DNA of 64,000 nucleotides, from NCBI GenBank assembly GCA_029204045.2, contig CM055063.1, positions 27,535,721 to 27,599,720 on the forward strand, written 5' to 3'. The notes below the pieces were generated by a model. It searched no databases and was not told where the DNA came from. It was given only the letters and a program-made list of their open reading frames with translations. The DNA comes from Tillandsia leiboldiana. Taxonomy: Eukaryota; Streptophyta; Magnoliopsida; Poales; Bromeliaceae. The translations under genes were made by a program, and so were the position numbers. The first letter of the stretch is position 1. The number at the start of each line of letters is the position of its first letter. This document shows positions 20,812 to 33,830 of the stretch, piece by piece.

Positions 20812-23800
20812 TCAAGTTGGAGCATAAATATTAATCATGCCCAACTTGTTACAAATGTAGTCAACCCGAGCTCCATTCAAAGCTTTTGTGAAGATATCCC
20901 CTAACTGGTCTCCAGTCTTGATATAACCTGTTGAAATGATCTTCTGTTGTATCTTTTCACGGATAAAATGGCAATCAATCTCAATATGTTTAGTTCGCTC
21001 ATGAAATGCAGGATTAGAGGCAATACGAAGTGCGGCTTGATTATCACACCATAATTTAGTAGGTTGTGGATACTTAAGACCAACCTCATCCAATAATTGT
21101 TGTACCCACATTACTTCACATACAGATTGTGTCATAGCCCTATATTCTGATTCAGCACTAGAACAAGAGACAACACTCTGCTTCTTACTTCTCCACGACA
21201 CCAAGTTACCTCCAACAAAAACACAATATCCTGTAGTCGATCTTCTGTCAACCTTTGAACCCGCCCAATCTGCATCTGAAAAAACATTCAATATTTGAAT
21301 GTCCATGGTTCCTGTACAAGATAACACGCCCTGGAGCTCCCTTCAGGTAACATAAAATCTGTCCCAAAGCATCCCAATGGGTACAGTTGGAGAACATATA
21401 AACTGAATTAATACACTTACAGAGTATGCAATATCTGGTCGAGTCACTATAAGATAATTCAATTTGCCAACTAATCTCCTATACCTCACTGGATCTTCAA
21501 ATAATTCATTATCTTTGACTGTAAGTTAGAGAGTAGGAGCTATTGTTGCACTGCAAGGTTTAGCTCCTAATTTTCCTGTTTCTGTTAGTAAGTCAAGCAC
21601 GTATTTCCTTTGAGATAAGAAGATGCCTTTTTTGCATATTGTAACTTCAATACCCAAAAAATATTTCAGCACTCCCAAGTCTTTTGTCTAGAAGTGAGTT
21701 TGAACAAAAGGCTTGAGAGATGAGATTCCTATAGTGTCATTCCCAGTGATGACAATATCATCCACATAAACTACTAATAGGATTAGACTAGTCTCAGAAT
21801 TTCTATAAAACACAGAATGATCACACTTACTTTTTTCATACCAAACTCCTGAACCACTCCACTGAATCTGCCAAACCAAGCGCGAGGACTTTGCTTCAAG
21901 CCATATGAGGACTTCCGAAGTCTGGAAACTCGACCCAACTCCCCCAGAGCAACAAAACCAAGTGGTTGCTCCATATATACCTCTACTTGAAGATCACCAT
22001 AGAGAAAAGCATTTTTAATGTCTAGCTAGTGTAAAGCCTAACTAGATGTGGCTGCCAAGGAAATAAATAAGCGAATAGAAGCAAGTCTGGCTACATGAGA
22101 AAAAGTATCAAAATAATCAACCCCATATGTCTGTGCATAGCCTTTGGCAACAAAGCGGGCTTTGAGGCAAGCTACGGAACCATCTGGATTTACTTTTACA
22201 ATGAATACCTATTTGCAACCAATAGCTTTATTATCTGCAGGTAAATGTACCAGTTCCCAAGTACCATTAGCGTCTAAAGCCACAATTTCTTCTTCCATTG
22301 CAGTACGCCAGCCAATATGAGACAAGGCTTCCATAACAGATTTAGGAATCGAAATTGTCTCTAGAGAGGTAATGAAACAACGAGAAGAAAAGGATAAACG
22401 ATCATAAGAAACACAAGATGAAATAGGGTAAGTACACTTACGTTTGCCTTTGCGAAAAGCAGTGGGAAGATCAGAGTCAGAGCAAGGTCGGTGACTGGAT
22501 CTTCCGACGAAGAAGCCGGTGGAGGATCTGAGTCAGGAGTCGCCAATCTCCTAGAGTAGACATGAAGAATAGGAGGTCGAACAAGTGTCGATGGAGCAGG
22601 AAGAGGTGTTAGAAGTGTTGGAGAACTAGACACCTGTTTGACTGTGTAAATAAGGAGGTCATCATCCTCCCCCTAAATTTCATAAATAGACGAGAGAGGA
22701 AAGAATGGAGTAGACTCAAAGAACGTAACATCAGCAGATACAATACAACGATCGAGAGTAGGAGAGAAGCACTGATACCCCTTTTTGCAGGCGAGATTAC
22801 CCAACGAAGACACACTTAAAGGACTTTGAATCCAATTTAGTAACCTGAGGACGAACATAGCGCACAAAACAAGAACTACCAAAAAGACGAGGTTCAATAA
22901 GAAATAAAGATCTAGATGGAAACAAAATAGTATAAGGAATCTCACCATCCAAGGCAGACGAAGGCATACTATTAATCAGAAAACAAGTTGTGGAAACTAC
23001 ATTAGCCCAAAATTGTTTAGGCACTTTCACTTGAAAGAGAAGGGCACGAGCTACCTCAAGGAGATGTCGATTTTTTCGTTCAGCAATCCCATTTTGGGAT
23101 AGAGTGTCAACACAGGAGAATTGATGAAGGATGCCATTCTGTGTCATATAGCTATGAAAATTTTTTGAAAAGTATTCTTTGGCATTATCACTTCGCAATA
23201 TACACACAAAAACATTAAATTATGTTTTGATTTCAGTATAAAAGGCACAAAAAATTGAGAATAGTTTTGAACGGTTTTTCATTGAATATAACTAAGTAAC
23301 ACGAGAATAATCGTTAACAAAGGTAGCAAAATACCTAAAACTTGATTCGGAAACAATAGGACAAGGACCCCAAATGTCAGAATGGACCAACTCAAAAGGG
23401 GACGATGCCTGTTTATTGACTCTAGATACAGAAGGTAAACGATGATGTTTAGCGTACTGACACAACTCACACTCAAGACTTGACAATGACTGAAACTACG
23501 AACACAATTTCTTCAAGGTGGATCACGACAGATGTCCCAATCGACAATGAACTTCAAAAGGAGTTAAATCACTAGAGTAAGCAAGAGACCTTGGCACCTG
23601 GTTGTCAAAGATATAGAGACCTCCAGACTCATGACCTCTACCAATAATCTGCTTCGTCGTAAGATCCTGAAACAAACAATGATCGGAAAAAAATAAGACA
23701 ACAATTTAGAGCTCGGGTGAGTTTACTGACGGATAGTAAATTGAAAGAAAACTGGGGTAAACATAAAACAGATGACAAAAAAATTGATGACATTGGGTTT

Positions 23801-26233
23801 ACACTGCCAAAACCCATGACATGAGGTAGATCCATCAGCTAAAGTAACAATAGAAGATGTTATATGAGACCGAAAGGCAGATAAAAGACTAGAATTACCT
23901 GTCATATGGTCTGTAGCACCAGAATCAATGACCTATTTGGAATTGGAAGACACAAGGCATGATGTGGAGTTACCTGACTCGGCAATTGCAGTAATAGAGG
24001 AACTGGTGGACTTTAAGGATGCCTGATATTGGGAGAACTTTGCAAATTCTTCAGCAAAAACCAAAACAGTTTTCTCTGAGGGTGGGGTTGTATGCTCCCC
24101 GGCCGCCATGTTGGCCATTTGAGACCGTTGATTCTTATTCTGAAGTTTCAAACATGTACGTTTTGTGTGACCAGGTTCATGGCAGTAATAGCAAACAACA
24201 CCTCTGATCCCGATTATAAGCAGTCTCCCCATGACGATAATTACTTCTATTGGCAGTATTTCCTTAATGACCTCCTCTATTATGATGTCGTCCATTATCA
24301 TTGTGACTCACAAGAGCACTAGTAAGGAGGTTGAGAAAATTGAGAATTTTCTGTACGAAGCACTCGAGTAAAAGCATCATGCAAAGAAGAAATCTCAGAG
24401 CTAGAAAGAATTTGAGACTTAGCTGTCTCAAATTATGGTGGTAAGCCAGCAAGAAAATTCATAACCGCAAGTTTCTCGCGTTGAGCTTGCTGCACTTTGA
24501 CATCAGGACTGAATGGTAGCAAAACATTAAGTTCTTCACAAGGAATAAAGTGCCGCCCCGTGCCGAGCGGCACGGGCGGCACATACCAGGGGCACGGTAC
24601 AAGGGGGGTGCCAAGGCACCCCCGTGCCGCGATACCCTCGCGGGTATCGCGCGAGACAGCGCGATACCCACGAGGGTATCGCGAGAGACGGGCGATACCC
24701 CACGGGGTATCGCCGCTCCTTTTTTTTTTTATGCAAATCCTTCTCTCTCTCTCTCTCTCTCTCTCCCACACAGTTAGTTTAGATTTTTTGTTACGGTTAT
24801 TTTTTTTCTCTCACAGTTAGTTTTGATTTTTTTTTTTTTTAATAATTTTTTTTTGGTAGGTTCTTACGTCTTCCATCCAATTTTTTTTTTGGGATTCGCC
24901 TTTATATTTCCTACGTAATTTTTTAAAAAAATATATATTTTAAATTTGTAAATTTTTTTAAAAAAAATAAAATAAAATTAGGTAATTTTTTTATTTATAT
25001 TTTATAAAAAGTTGAAAATAAATATAATGGATTTAATTATTATATAGTCAAAATTTTAATTATTTTAGATACATATAGTATTTTAGATGAGATTTGCGAT
25101 AAAAATATTTTTAACATTTTAAAAGATTGAAAATACTAATAAAATTAAAAGATAAATTAAATTAATTAATACTTAAATTTGTTTAATTTATTTGTCATAT
25201 AATTTATTGCTAAGTTTTTATGAATAGATCTAATATTTTTTTAAAAATATTTTAATAAAAAATATTTTCCTTCAAATATTTAAAAAATTTAAATGAAAAA
25301 AAGTTATCTAAAGCAATTACGGTCCTATTATGGTTAATCTAAATAACTAGCGGTCTCTCGTCAAATCAATATGCATCAATTCTGCAAATATACATTAAAA
25401 TTTTGAAAAAAAAATATTTCTCTAATTTTGTATATTATATTTTTTAAAAATTTCAAGAAAAAAAAGATAAAATCAAACTAATTTTAAAAGTTAAGCAATT
25501 CTCACAATTTTTCTAAAAATTTTGAAAAATATATATTTCTTTAATTTAAAAATAGCTATATATATAGTCAATATTTATATTTATTTAACTAAACTTTTCA
25601 AAATAGCATTATAAAAGCTTATTGGGAACAAAAGAAACAAAAAAAAACCGTGCCAAAGCGTGCCACTGGGAGGTCATGTATATCCATCGGCACGCAAGCG
25701 TGCCACGTGTCAGCACGCAAGCGTGCCGGTACCGTACCGTGCCAAACGGCGAGCGGCACGCCCCCGTGCCACGGCACTTAATTCCTTGGTTCTTCATAAA
25801 CCTATTTAAAATCTATAAAATAGGCTATGAGAGACCTATGCTGCTTCTCAGATCCGTAAAACGCCTTACAAACATCATATATGCGAGAAAAGTTTCCTTT
25901 GCCGGAGTATAAAAAATCTAAATAATCCATCAATTCCTTTCACAAACTCACAATGATTAATTAGACTAATTACCTCACATTGAATGGAGTTCGTGAGTTG
26001 TACGAATAAGCGAGCATCATCCCTCAACCAAGCTTGCTTCATATATCATCATTCGGTGGATCACTAGTTAGGTGATCATCCTTATCAATGCTTCGTATAT
26101 AAACACGAATTGTCTTGCTCCATTCCAGATAATTAGAGCTAGTGAGTTTGTGTTCTGTGATTTTGGTCATTACTGGAATTATATCGACAATCATAGATTT
26201 GGGCTCACTTGTAGCAAACTTAGTTTCAGACAT
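20812..26233 (-). pseudogene. Copia 1 gag-pol, frameshifted and interrupted
   Basis: Gag starts with ATG at 26233 (MSETKFATSEPK, then NYLEWSKTIRVYIRSIDKDD). After the hAT insertion comes a zinc knuckle CYYCHEPGHTKRTC near 24180. Integrase is at about 22797-23486, with QNGIAERKNRHLLEVARAL and a pre-integrase segment upstream. RT at about 21688-22020 keeps YVDDIVITG and SSYGLKQSPRAW. RNase H at 20812-21327 has DADWAGSKVDRRSTTGYCVF and ends ADIFTKAL. Several frameshifts and stops divide these parts, so no full polyprotein can be made. Confidence 0.9.
24539..25788. mobile_element. hAT element, GGCACG long subfamily, inserted in Copia 1 gag
   Basis: This 1250 bp copy starts CAAGGAATAAAGTGCCG and ends GGCACTTAATTCCTTG, flanked by a perfect duplication GTTCTTCA (24531-24538 and 25789-25796). 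It has GATACCC/GGGTATC palindromes at the left, a CT microsatellite near 24738-24764, an AT-rich core, and GGCACGCAAGCGTGCC repeats at the right. Non-coding. It shows the hAT family moved after Copia 1 inserted. Confidence 0.94.
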
Positions 26234-26490
26234 GGTGTTTTAAAACAAATGCCCAATAGACACAAATAAAAAAATACTCAACAGAAAGAGAAGAGCGAAA
26301 CCAAGTACACTAAAAAAAAAATACCAAACATCAACAGAGAGGACCAGAGAGAACCGGGTGACACCAAAGGGGACCGAGCGGCACCACAAATAACCAGAGA
26401 AGAATCGAGCGGCACAACGAGGACCGAGCGACACCAAAGACGACCCAAGCGATACCCAAGAAGAAACCACCTATGTCTCTGATACCATGA

Positions 26491-26690
26491 AGAAAACTAT
26501 GCAGAAAGTATTGATTTTTTATTGAATCAAGATGAATTACAAAGATATATATATATATATACATAATATTTCTATAATGAGACATCTAATTTAGGAAAGA
26601 TAATTTAGGAAAGGTGCCTATAACTATGCTAGCTAAATAGAAACATAATATATATAATCTTTCCATAACACTATACAATCTTTCCATAAC
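26491..26690 (-). repeat. 5' LTR of Copia 1
   Basis: Pairs with 20606-20803. The primer site lies just outside its inner end. Confidence 0.9.
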
Positions 26691-27207
26691 ACATAGTTAC
26701 TCTAATTTTGTAATTGCACAAAAATAATAGCACAACATAATATTTACATTCATAAAGATGGACCGTTGAGCACGAAATATAACTACACTGAAAACTCAAT
26801 AACTAATAGACATGTTCATCATTAAGATTCTCATCACCTAAGAGGATGTTTGATTGCTAGCATATCAATCTACATTGTAAGTGCGACAACAAACAAGCAC
26901 AAAAGTTTTGTTTGTTTACTTGTAGTTGCGACTACAAATTATAAAACAGACCTACAAACATCCAACTACAGCATTTCAACCTATACCCAATCAGACATAG
27001 TTGGAAACATAGCAATCGGAGAGAGTGATTTTACAATCTAGACGAGTAATCTTACATTACCACTCACCTCTTAAATAACAAAAAAAAAAAGAAAGAAAAA
27101 AGACAAATTTCTATCATTAGAGGGTAATCTCACCATCCCACATAAAATAACCAAATCTATAAATACAACTTTGAAATACAATTAACCAAACAAACAAAAA
27201 TTGTAGT

Positions 27208-27539
27208 TGTAAATAAACGATTTAGTGGAAATAGATAGAAAATTCAAATTGGAGTGATAGACATTAGTCTCACTTCCCTTAAAATTTGATAAATATGTAC
27301 AAGCTTTAATAGACATAATGAATTAATCAAGAAAGGAAAAAATAATACAAAATATTATTGCCTTCTATGTACCATCATTAAATCCATTATTGCCTTCTAT
27401 GTGATGTTATTAAATCCAGCCGAATTGGCAAGATAATTTTGGTCCAAAATAGCAAGTAAATAATTAGCCAAATCTCCACCATTTTCTCTATCAAATCTCC
27501 ATCAAATATTCACAAAATATGAAAATTTATTTCCTAATA
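27208..27539 (-). repeat. 3' LTR of Copia 2
   Basis: Pairs with 31908-32227 with few substitutions and one small insertion. Confidence 0.9.
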
Positions 27540-27546
27540 CTCCCGC

Positions 27547-30500
27547 TCAAGCTGGCGTGTGAAGAGACGTAACACCCAGCTTGCCGACCAAATATTGAAA
27601 TCTTTCTCGGCCAAGCGCCTCTGTAAAAATATCCGCTAACTGATGAGTTGTTGATATATGTGCCGTAGTAATGAGCCCTGAATGTATTTTCTCACGTATG
27701 AGATGACAATCTAGCTCAATGTGATTTGTTCGTTCGTGAAATACTGGATTTGAAGCAATATAAAGTGCAGCTTGATTATCACAATAAAGCAACATCGGCT
27801 GACAATGAAAAATACCAAGATCATTAAGTACATAATTAAGCCATGCTAACTCAAAAGCTGTAGTAGACATGGAAAGGTATTCGGCCTCTACCGACGAGCG
27901 AGAAACAACACTTTGTTTCTTGGTGCGCCATGAAATAGGACTTGTTCCAAGAATAGTGATATAGCCAGTAGTTGATCGCCGAGTTTTAGGACAACTTGCC
28001 TAATCTGAGTCACAATACACTTTTAATAATAATGGAGCTAGAGAAGAGTATTCCATGTCGAGATGAGTCCTTCAAATAACGAAGAACTCGATATGCTGCC
28101 GCCATATGTGAGCTCCTAGGCTTTTGCATAAATTGGCTAAGTATATTGACTGAATAGGTTATATCGGGCCTTGTTATTGTGAGATAATTTAGGCGACCAA
28201 CAAGTCTCCTACACACACTAGGATCATCCAAAAGTTCTCCATCATCAGGTGTGGGATGAAAATTTTGCTCCATCGGAAAAGAACCCTTAGCACCAATCCT
28301 ACCGGTTTCAGCAAGTATATCTAAAATATATTTTCGTTAGCTTAAAAAAATACCTTCGGAAGAGCGAGCCACTTCAATTCCAAGAAAAAATTTTAGACGA
28401 CCCCAAATTTTTGATATGAAAGGGTGTATTTAAATATTTCTTCGACCGAGTAATAGAAGATGTGTCATTCCGGTCACAATCACATCATTGACATATACAA
28501 GAACGACAGTAAATTTTGTGAAAAGAGAGTAATCGGCGACGGATTGTTTACATCTGGCCGATCGAAGAGAATTAGAAAACTTTTCAAACCAATTTCGAGA
28601 TGCTTGTTTGAGGCCGTATAAAAGCTTACGCAAACGACAGACAAGGTTATCACCTTTTTTATCAATGCCCGGTGGAGGAAGCATATAAACTTCTTCATGT
28701 AGGTGCCCATGTAAAAAAGCATTATTTACATCAAGTTGGTGGAGTTCCCATCCACGAGCACCAGCAACGGCAAGAAGACAGCGCACAGTTACGAGTTTTG
28801 CCACGAGAGCAAAGGTCTCATAATAATCGAGGCCCTCTATTTGTGTATAACCTTTAGCTACCGAACGGGCTTTATATTGCTCAATGTTGTTATCTGAATT
28901 GTATTTGATTTTGAATACCCATTTACAACCAATAGGGGGTTTCCCAGGTGGTAACGGTTCCAAAGTCCATGTGTTATTGAATTTGACTGCATTAAGTTCC
29001 TTTTCCATTACCTCTCTCCATTTAGGATCTTTAACAGCTTGGAATAAAAGGTTGGTTCTACATGAGAGAGCATACTAGATAGAAAGGCATGGTGAGAGGT
29101 TGAGAAATTTTTATACGAAATAACAAAAAATAAAGAATGAGGTTTACCTGACAAAGTGGAGGTTGATTGTGTCAATGCTGTTTGGGATGGATTGGATCCA
29201 AGAGCAGTACAAACATAATCATCTAATTTAGTAGGCCATCGAGAAGCACGTGAGGATCGTCGAGGTAAATCATCAACTTTAGTAGATGGTGACTGATTAT
29301 GAGTTGTGGGTGGATGTTATATATTAGTGTTGGAGTTCGTGATGTCTTCATTTGGTGATAGAGTTGTGGGTGATAAAATAGAATCAACACAATTGACGTC
29401 GGTGGTAATGGTGGAAAGAGGATTAACAATATCGTTTTGATTATTTGCTGAAGTGGAATGAAAGGGAAAAAAATGTTCACAAAAGGTGGCATCACGACAA
29501 ACAAAAATCTTACCACTTTCAATGTCATAAACACGGTAACCCTTTTGTCCCATAGGATAGCCAAGAAAAATGCAACGCTTGGCTCGGGGATCAAACTTAT
29601 GTTTATGAGTATCTACATTTCGTGCATAACATAAACACCCCAAAACACGTAAATGATCAAAAGTATTTCATGGGAAGATTTGCCGTCAAGAATAGGAGTA
29701 GGAATCTTGTCTATTAAATAGGTTGCGGTGGGCACACACTCTCCCCAAAAATTAATGGAAAAATTGGCTTGAAAACGCAATGCTCGTGCTACCTTAAGAA
29801 GATGACGATATTTAAGCTCGACGACCCCGTTTTGCTGAGGGGTATGAACACATGATCTTTGATGAATTATTCTATACTCTTGAAATAACAATTGCATAGG
29901 TTGAGACAAAAATTCAAACCCATTATCAATCCTTATTTGTTTGACATTGCAACCAAACTGAGTATGCACCAAATTAATATAAATTCGAAAGAATTTGTAT
30001 GTTTCGGATTTATATCGCATGAGATAAATCCATGTACAACGTGAATAGTCATCAACTATGCTAAAAAAATAATGTGCACCAGAATGAGATGGAGTGGAAT
30101 ATCCACCCCAAATGTCACAGTAAACCAAGTTGAAAATCGAACAGTTTTACTCAAACTAGATTGAAAAGGCAAACGAGTTTGTTTAGTAAGGGTATAGGCT
30201 ACACAAAAGTCAAGAGAACAAGAATAGCCATGAAAAAGAGAAGGGGAAAGGCCAAAAAGCTTGTGTTTTGAAGGATGGCCAAGTCTCCGATGCCAAAGAT
30301 GGCTCGATTTATTTGAAACAGCAGCAACGATAAGTGGTTGAACAAAATGATATAATCCATCCCGCACTTCACAGAATCCAATCAACTTTCTCGTTCTTAT
30401 GTCCAGAAATACACAAAAAGTCAGAAAAAAAATCACAATGTAATTCATAGAATTAGTGACTTTACTAATGGAGAGAAGATTGAAGTTAAAAGACGGAGCA

Positions 30501-31861
30501 CACATGACATTGTTCAAATGTAAACTTGGAGAAATATGAGTGTTACCTATATGAGTGATGGGATTGCTTGTTGGTAAGAAAACTGGTTTAGTATTCGTAG
30601 TACAAACAATGTTAGTCAATAAAGAAGAATCAAAAGTAAAGTGATCAGAAGCTCTGGAGTCAATGATCCATGAAGATGAATATTGGTTGGTTTGTGGGGA
30701 TACTTTATCGGCAAAATTAGCTGAAGGATTTGGTGCATCTATATTCAAAAAAGACAGCAACTGTTGATATTGTTGACTAGTGAGAGGAGGCAATGGACTT
30801 TTACCATGAGTTTGGAGATTACCACCTAAATTAGACGCCCCAACAAATTGTTGGGCATTGTTGCTGGTATTGTTGTTGTTGTTGTTGTCGATGCTAGCAT
30901 GCCTCGAGCGTTGTTGTTGTTGTTGTCCATTTGCTCCCCCTCTCCTTTGTAATCGCAAAGCTTGAGAAGAAGCTTCTAATTTAGATAGATTATGTTTGGC
31001 GTGTCCAACAAGGTAACCAATGATCTCCTGCAACGAGATTTGGTATGCCCAGATTTGCCGCAATGGTCACAAATAAAACGTGGCTTCACCTTTGAATAAG
31101 TCGAATGAGTATCATTAAAGCGGTTAGAAAAACCGCCTTTAACAAGAATAGTGAGTTCCGACGGATTTGAGTGAGATATTTTGAGACCAAGATGCTTTTC
31201 TTCTTGTTGAATAAAAGAGTATACCTTTGCAAGACTTGGTAGAGGATTCATCGCGATGATTTGTGTGCGTATGGTTCCAAACGCCTAGTTCAATCCCATA
31301 AAGAATTGATAAATGTGTTCGATTTGCCGCTCTCGTTGAATCTCCTTTAAGGCCCCACAATTGCATAATGAGGTTGTAGAGTAAGAGTAGAGTTCATCCC
31401 AAAGCTTGCTTTAGTTTAGAAAAACAAGCGGCAACCGTGAGTTGCTCTTGACGAGTATTGGCAATGGTGCACCGAACTTCGTAGATGAGAGGACCATTTC
31501 CTTACGAAAATCTTTCTTCAAGTTTAGCCCAAAGTTCATGAGCTATTTCGACAAACACCACGCTTTCTCGGAGATCTTTACTTAGCGCATTAATCAACCA
31601 AGAAAATACCATATGGTTGCATCGTTCCCAAGCTTGAACGAGAGAGATAAAAGACTTTAGCTTTGCTAAGGTCCCATCCACAAAACAAAGCTTGTTCTTT
31701 GCGCCTAAGGCAACAGTCATGGAGCGTTTCCATGTTCCGTAGTTATCTCCCAAAAGAGGTTGAGCTACAAGCATAGCTCCGGGATTGTCGGATGGATGTA
31801 TATAATATGGTGAATAAATATCGATCCCAGACGAGAGATTTTTAGCGTCTTCTTTCGCCAT
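27547..31861 (-). pseudogene. Copia 2 gag-pol, frameshifted, with altered catalytic motifs
   Basis: Gag starts at ATG 31861 (MAKEDAKNLSSG, then YIHPSDNPGAMLVAQPL and GDNYGTWKRSM), a Retrotran_gag_3/UBN2-type gag. A zinc knuckle CDHCGKSGHTKSRC lies near 31060-31020. The protease motif reads DSRASDHFT in place of DSGAS. Pre-integrase HLWHRRLGHPS and integrase YCDIWGGYST, HTPQQNGVVELKYRHLL follow at 29600-30330. RT spans about 28430-29008 with YVNDVIVTG in place of YVDD. RNase H ends at 27547. Several frameshifts break the frame. The DSRA and YVND changes suggest an inactive element even apart from the frameshifts. Confidence 0.9.
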
Positions 31862-31907
31862 AAGAAAAAAAATTAACAGGTACATATCTTTCAACTCTCT
31901 GATACCA

Positions 31908-32227
31908 TGCAAAAAAACGATTAAGTAGAAATAGATAGAAAATTCAAATTGGAGTGATAGACATTAGTCTCACTTCCCTTAAAATTTGATAATATGTACA
32001 AGCTTTAATAGACATAATGAATTAATCAAGAAAGGAAAAAATAATAAAAAATATTATTGCCTTCTATGTACCGTCATTAAATCCATTATTGCCTACTATG
32101 TGATGTTATTAAATCCAGCGGAATTGGCAAGATAATTTTGGTCCAAAATAGCAAATAAATAATTAGCTAAATCTCCACCATTTTCTCTATCAAATATTCA
32201 CAAAATATGATAATTCATTTCCTAATA
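31908..32227 (-). repeat. 5' LTR of Copia 2
   Basis: Pairs with 27208-27539; the primer-binding site abuts its inner end. Confidence 0.9.
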
Positions 32228-32335
32228 CTAGTTGTCTAACTCTCAACTACATACCGCCAAAGGGGCTAGATGCAAATATAACTACTGCATCTCCAACTAC
32301 ACGCATCAACAATTACACTTTATCCAAACGGCCCT

Positions 32336-32898
32336 TAAATATTAGTTATCAAGCCATATTTCAACTCGGAGTAAGACTACAATTAAGGCTTATATATAGA
32401 AACACAAAACAGTCAAACTATAACTTAGGAATTTTTATTTCTCTTTTTTCTTCTGAAGAACCCAGAACAAAGAGCATGAGCAATCCCATTGAGCCAGTCC
32501 TTGCCATAAATAAATTATTTATAGCATAATCTCCATTAAGTTAATGCAATTTAGTTCCTAATTTAGATTTTTATTTCATTAACCAAAATCTGAATTAGGG
32601 AAAAAAACACAAGGATTCAACCTTAACCTCTCAAATTTTGACTAACCAAAATCTGAATTGAAAACCAGCAAATAGGGTTTTATTTGTTGAAGAAAAGCCC
32701 TGCATCCTAATCCTACTAAGATTTAATCCATGTAAACCCCATACTTGCACACTCAAATCAACTAGAATAAAATCATAATAGGACTCAAATCCATTAAACA
32801 ACATAGACTTGCCTAATATGCATAGAGTCCCACATTAAACTAAAATAATACTCCAAAGACTCGATTAATTATATGATTAAGCCCAAACTGATTAATAA
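32336..32898. other. Unassigned intronic sequence
   Basis: AT-rich, no recognisable domain, terminal repeat or RNA gene. Confidence 0.4.
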
Positions 32899-32906
32899 CC
32901 TTGTAG

Positions 32907-33086
32907 CTGGGAATTAAGTGCCGCCCGTGCCGAGCGGCAGTGCCAAGCGGCACGTACCGTGCCCCTACAATAGGGGCACGGTACGGGGGGAGTATCTACC
33001 CCCCCCCTCCCCCACGGTCTCGGCGATACCCATTGGGTATCGCTCGAGACAGAGCGATACCCATTGGGTATCGCCCGTGCCGTCCC

Positions 33087-33122
<36 letters not shown>

Positions 33123-33497
33123 CATGGTTTTACAGTAAACACATAGTTAAATACTTATTATACTTGTAAATTTTATTATTATATTGTTATTTCTATTTTC
33201 TATGAGGTATAGTTGTACTTTATATATAAAAAAGTTATCAATATGTTAATTGGTGAGTATAATAAGCTATATATAGCCAATATTCATAATTTTTTGACTA
33301 AATATTTCAAAACAATATTATAAGAGCTTATTGGGAATAAAAAAAAGCAAAAAAAAGTGTGCCAGAGCGTGCCACTGGGAGGTCATGCGTATCCATCGGC
33401 ACGCAAGCGTGCCACGTGTCGGCACATAAGCGTGCCCGTACTATACCGTGCCAAGCGGAGAGCGGCACGCCCCCATGCCACAACACTTAATTCCTTG
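32907..33497. mobile_element. hAT element, GGCACG long subfamily, internally deleted
   Basis: This 591 bp copy has a left end CTGGGAATTAAGTGCCG (diverged from CAAGG) and right end CACTTAATTCCTTG. The duplications are CCTTGTAG (32899-32906) and CCTTGCAG (33498-33505), one mismatch. It keeps both GGCACG-rich ends. The sequence near 33135-33350 is shared with the right end of the 5.5 kb element (about 39505-39700), so it is a deletion derivative of such a parent. Confidence 0.88.
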
Positions 33498-33505
33498 CCT
33501 TGCAG

Positions 33506-33830
33506 ACTCTCAATTTGCGCCATTGACGACCTCCCTTGATGCCAAAGGAGAGAATTTTGAATCCTTATACTGATACAAATGATCCCCTTGAATAGACTCT
33601 CCTCAAACTATCCAATGAAACTGGTTTAAAATAAACTGTATCAAAGCCCTATGCAAACAAATATCAACACATCTATTGCGTATATCTTTGATCAGTTTAT
33701 ATCCTACTGCTGCTATGAATATGCACAAAAGCACGCAGCATATACATAATAGTTAGGAGGTCATTGTGAATGGCAGTATAGTGGATTTTACGAACCCAAG
33801 GCAAATTTCAAACATTTGTTATTAATTCCT
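33506..33830. other. Unassigned intronic sequence
   Basis: Nothing recognised; ordinary intron between two hAT insertions. Confidence 0.4.

Larger units (their letters stand above)
20606..26690 (-). mobile_element. Copia retrotransposon 1 (decayed), in the 20-kb intron
   Basis: Two LTRs of about 200 bp, 20606-20803 and 26491-26690, are nearly identical. A direct repeat ACATA flanks them (20601-20605 and 26691-26695). The exact terminal bases are uncertain because TG...CA ends are not clean. Read on the minus strand, a primer site TGGTATCAGAGAC lies at 26475-26487, and a polypurine tract lies at about 20805-20816. Gene order gag, protease, integrase, RT, RNase H is Copia. It is in the same orientation as the PIP5K gene. 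A hAT copy (24539-25788) splits the gag region. Confidence 0.92.
27208..32227 (-). mobile_element. Copia retrotransposon 2, in the 20-kb intron
   Basis: LTRs of about 330 and 320 bp (27208-27539 and 31908-32227) are highly similar. The 3' LTR has a 16-bp-scale extra piece near 27495-27510. Flanking bases GTAGT and CTAGT are a target duplication with one mismatch. The primer site TGGTATCAGAG lies at 31897-31907, and the purine tract GAGCGGGAG precedes the 3' LTR. Total length is 5.0 kb, the same orientation as the PIP5K gene and as Copia 1 but with unrelated LTRs. Confidence 0.92.
26842..32335. mobile_element. Harbinger-like MITE split by Copia 2
   Basis: The left end GAGGATGTTTGATTG and right end CCAAACGGCCCT are imperfect inverted repeats next to TAA target bases. 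The outer parts are 26842-27202 and 32233-32335. Internal sequence such as TGTAGTTG and CAACTAC repeats in inverted form. The reading is moderate because the ends are degenerate. Confidence 0.5.
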
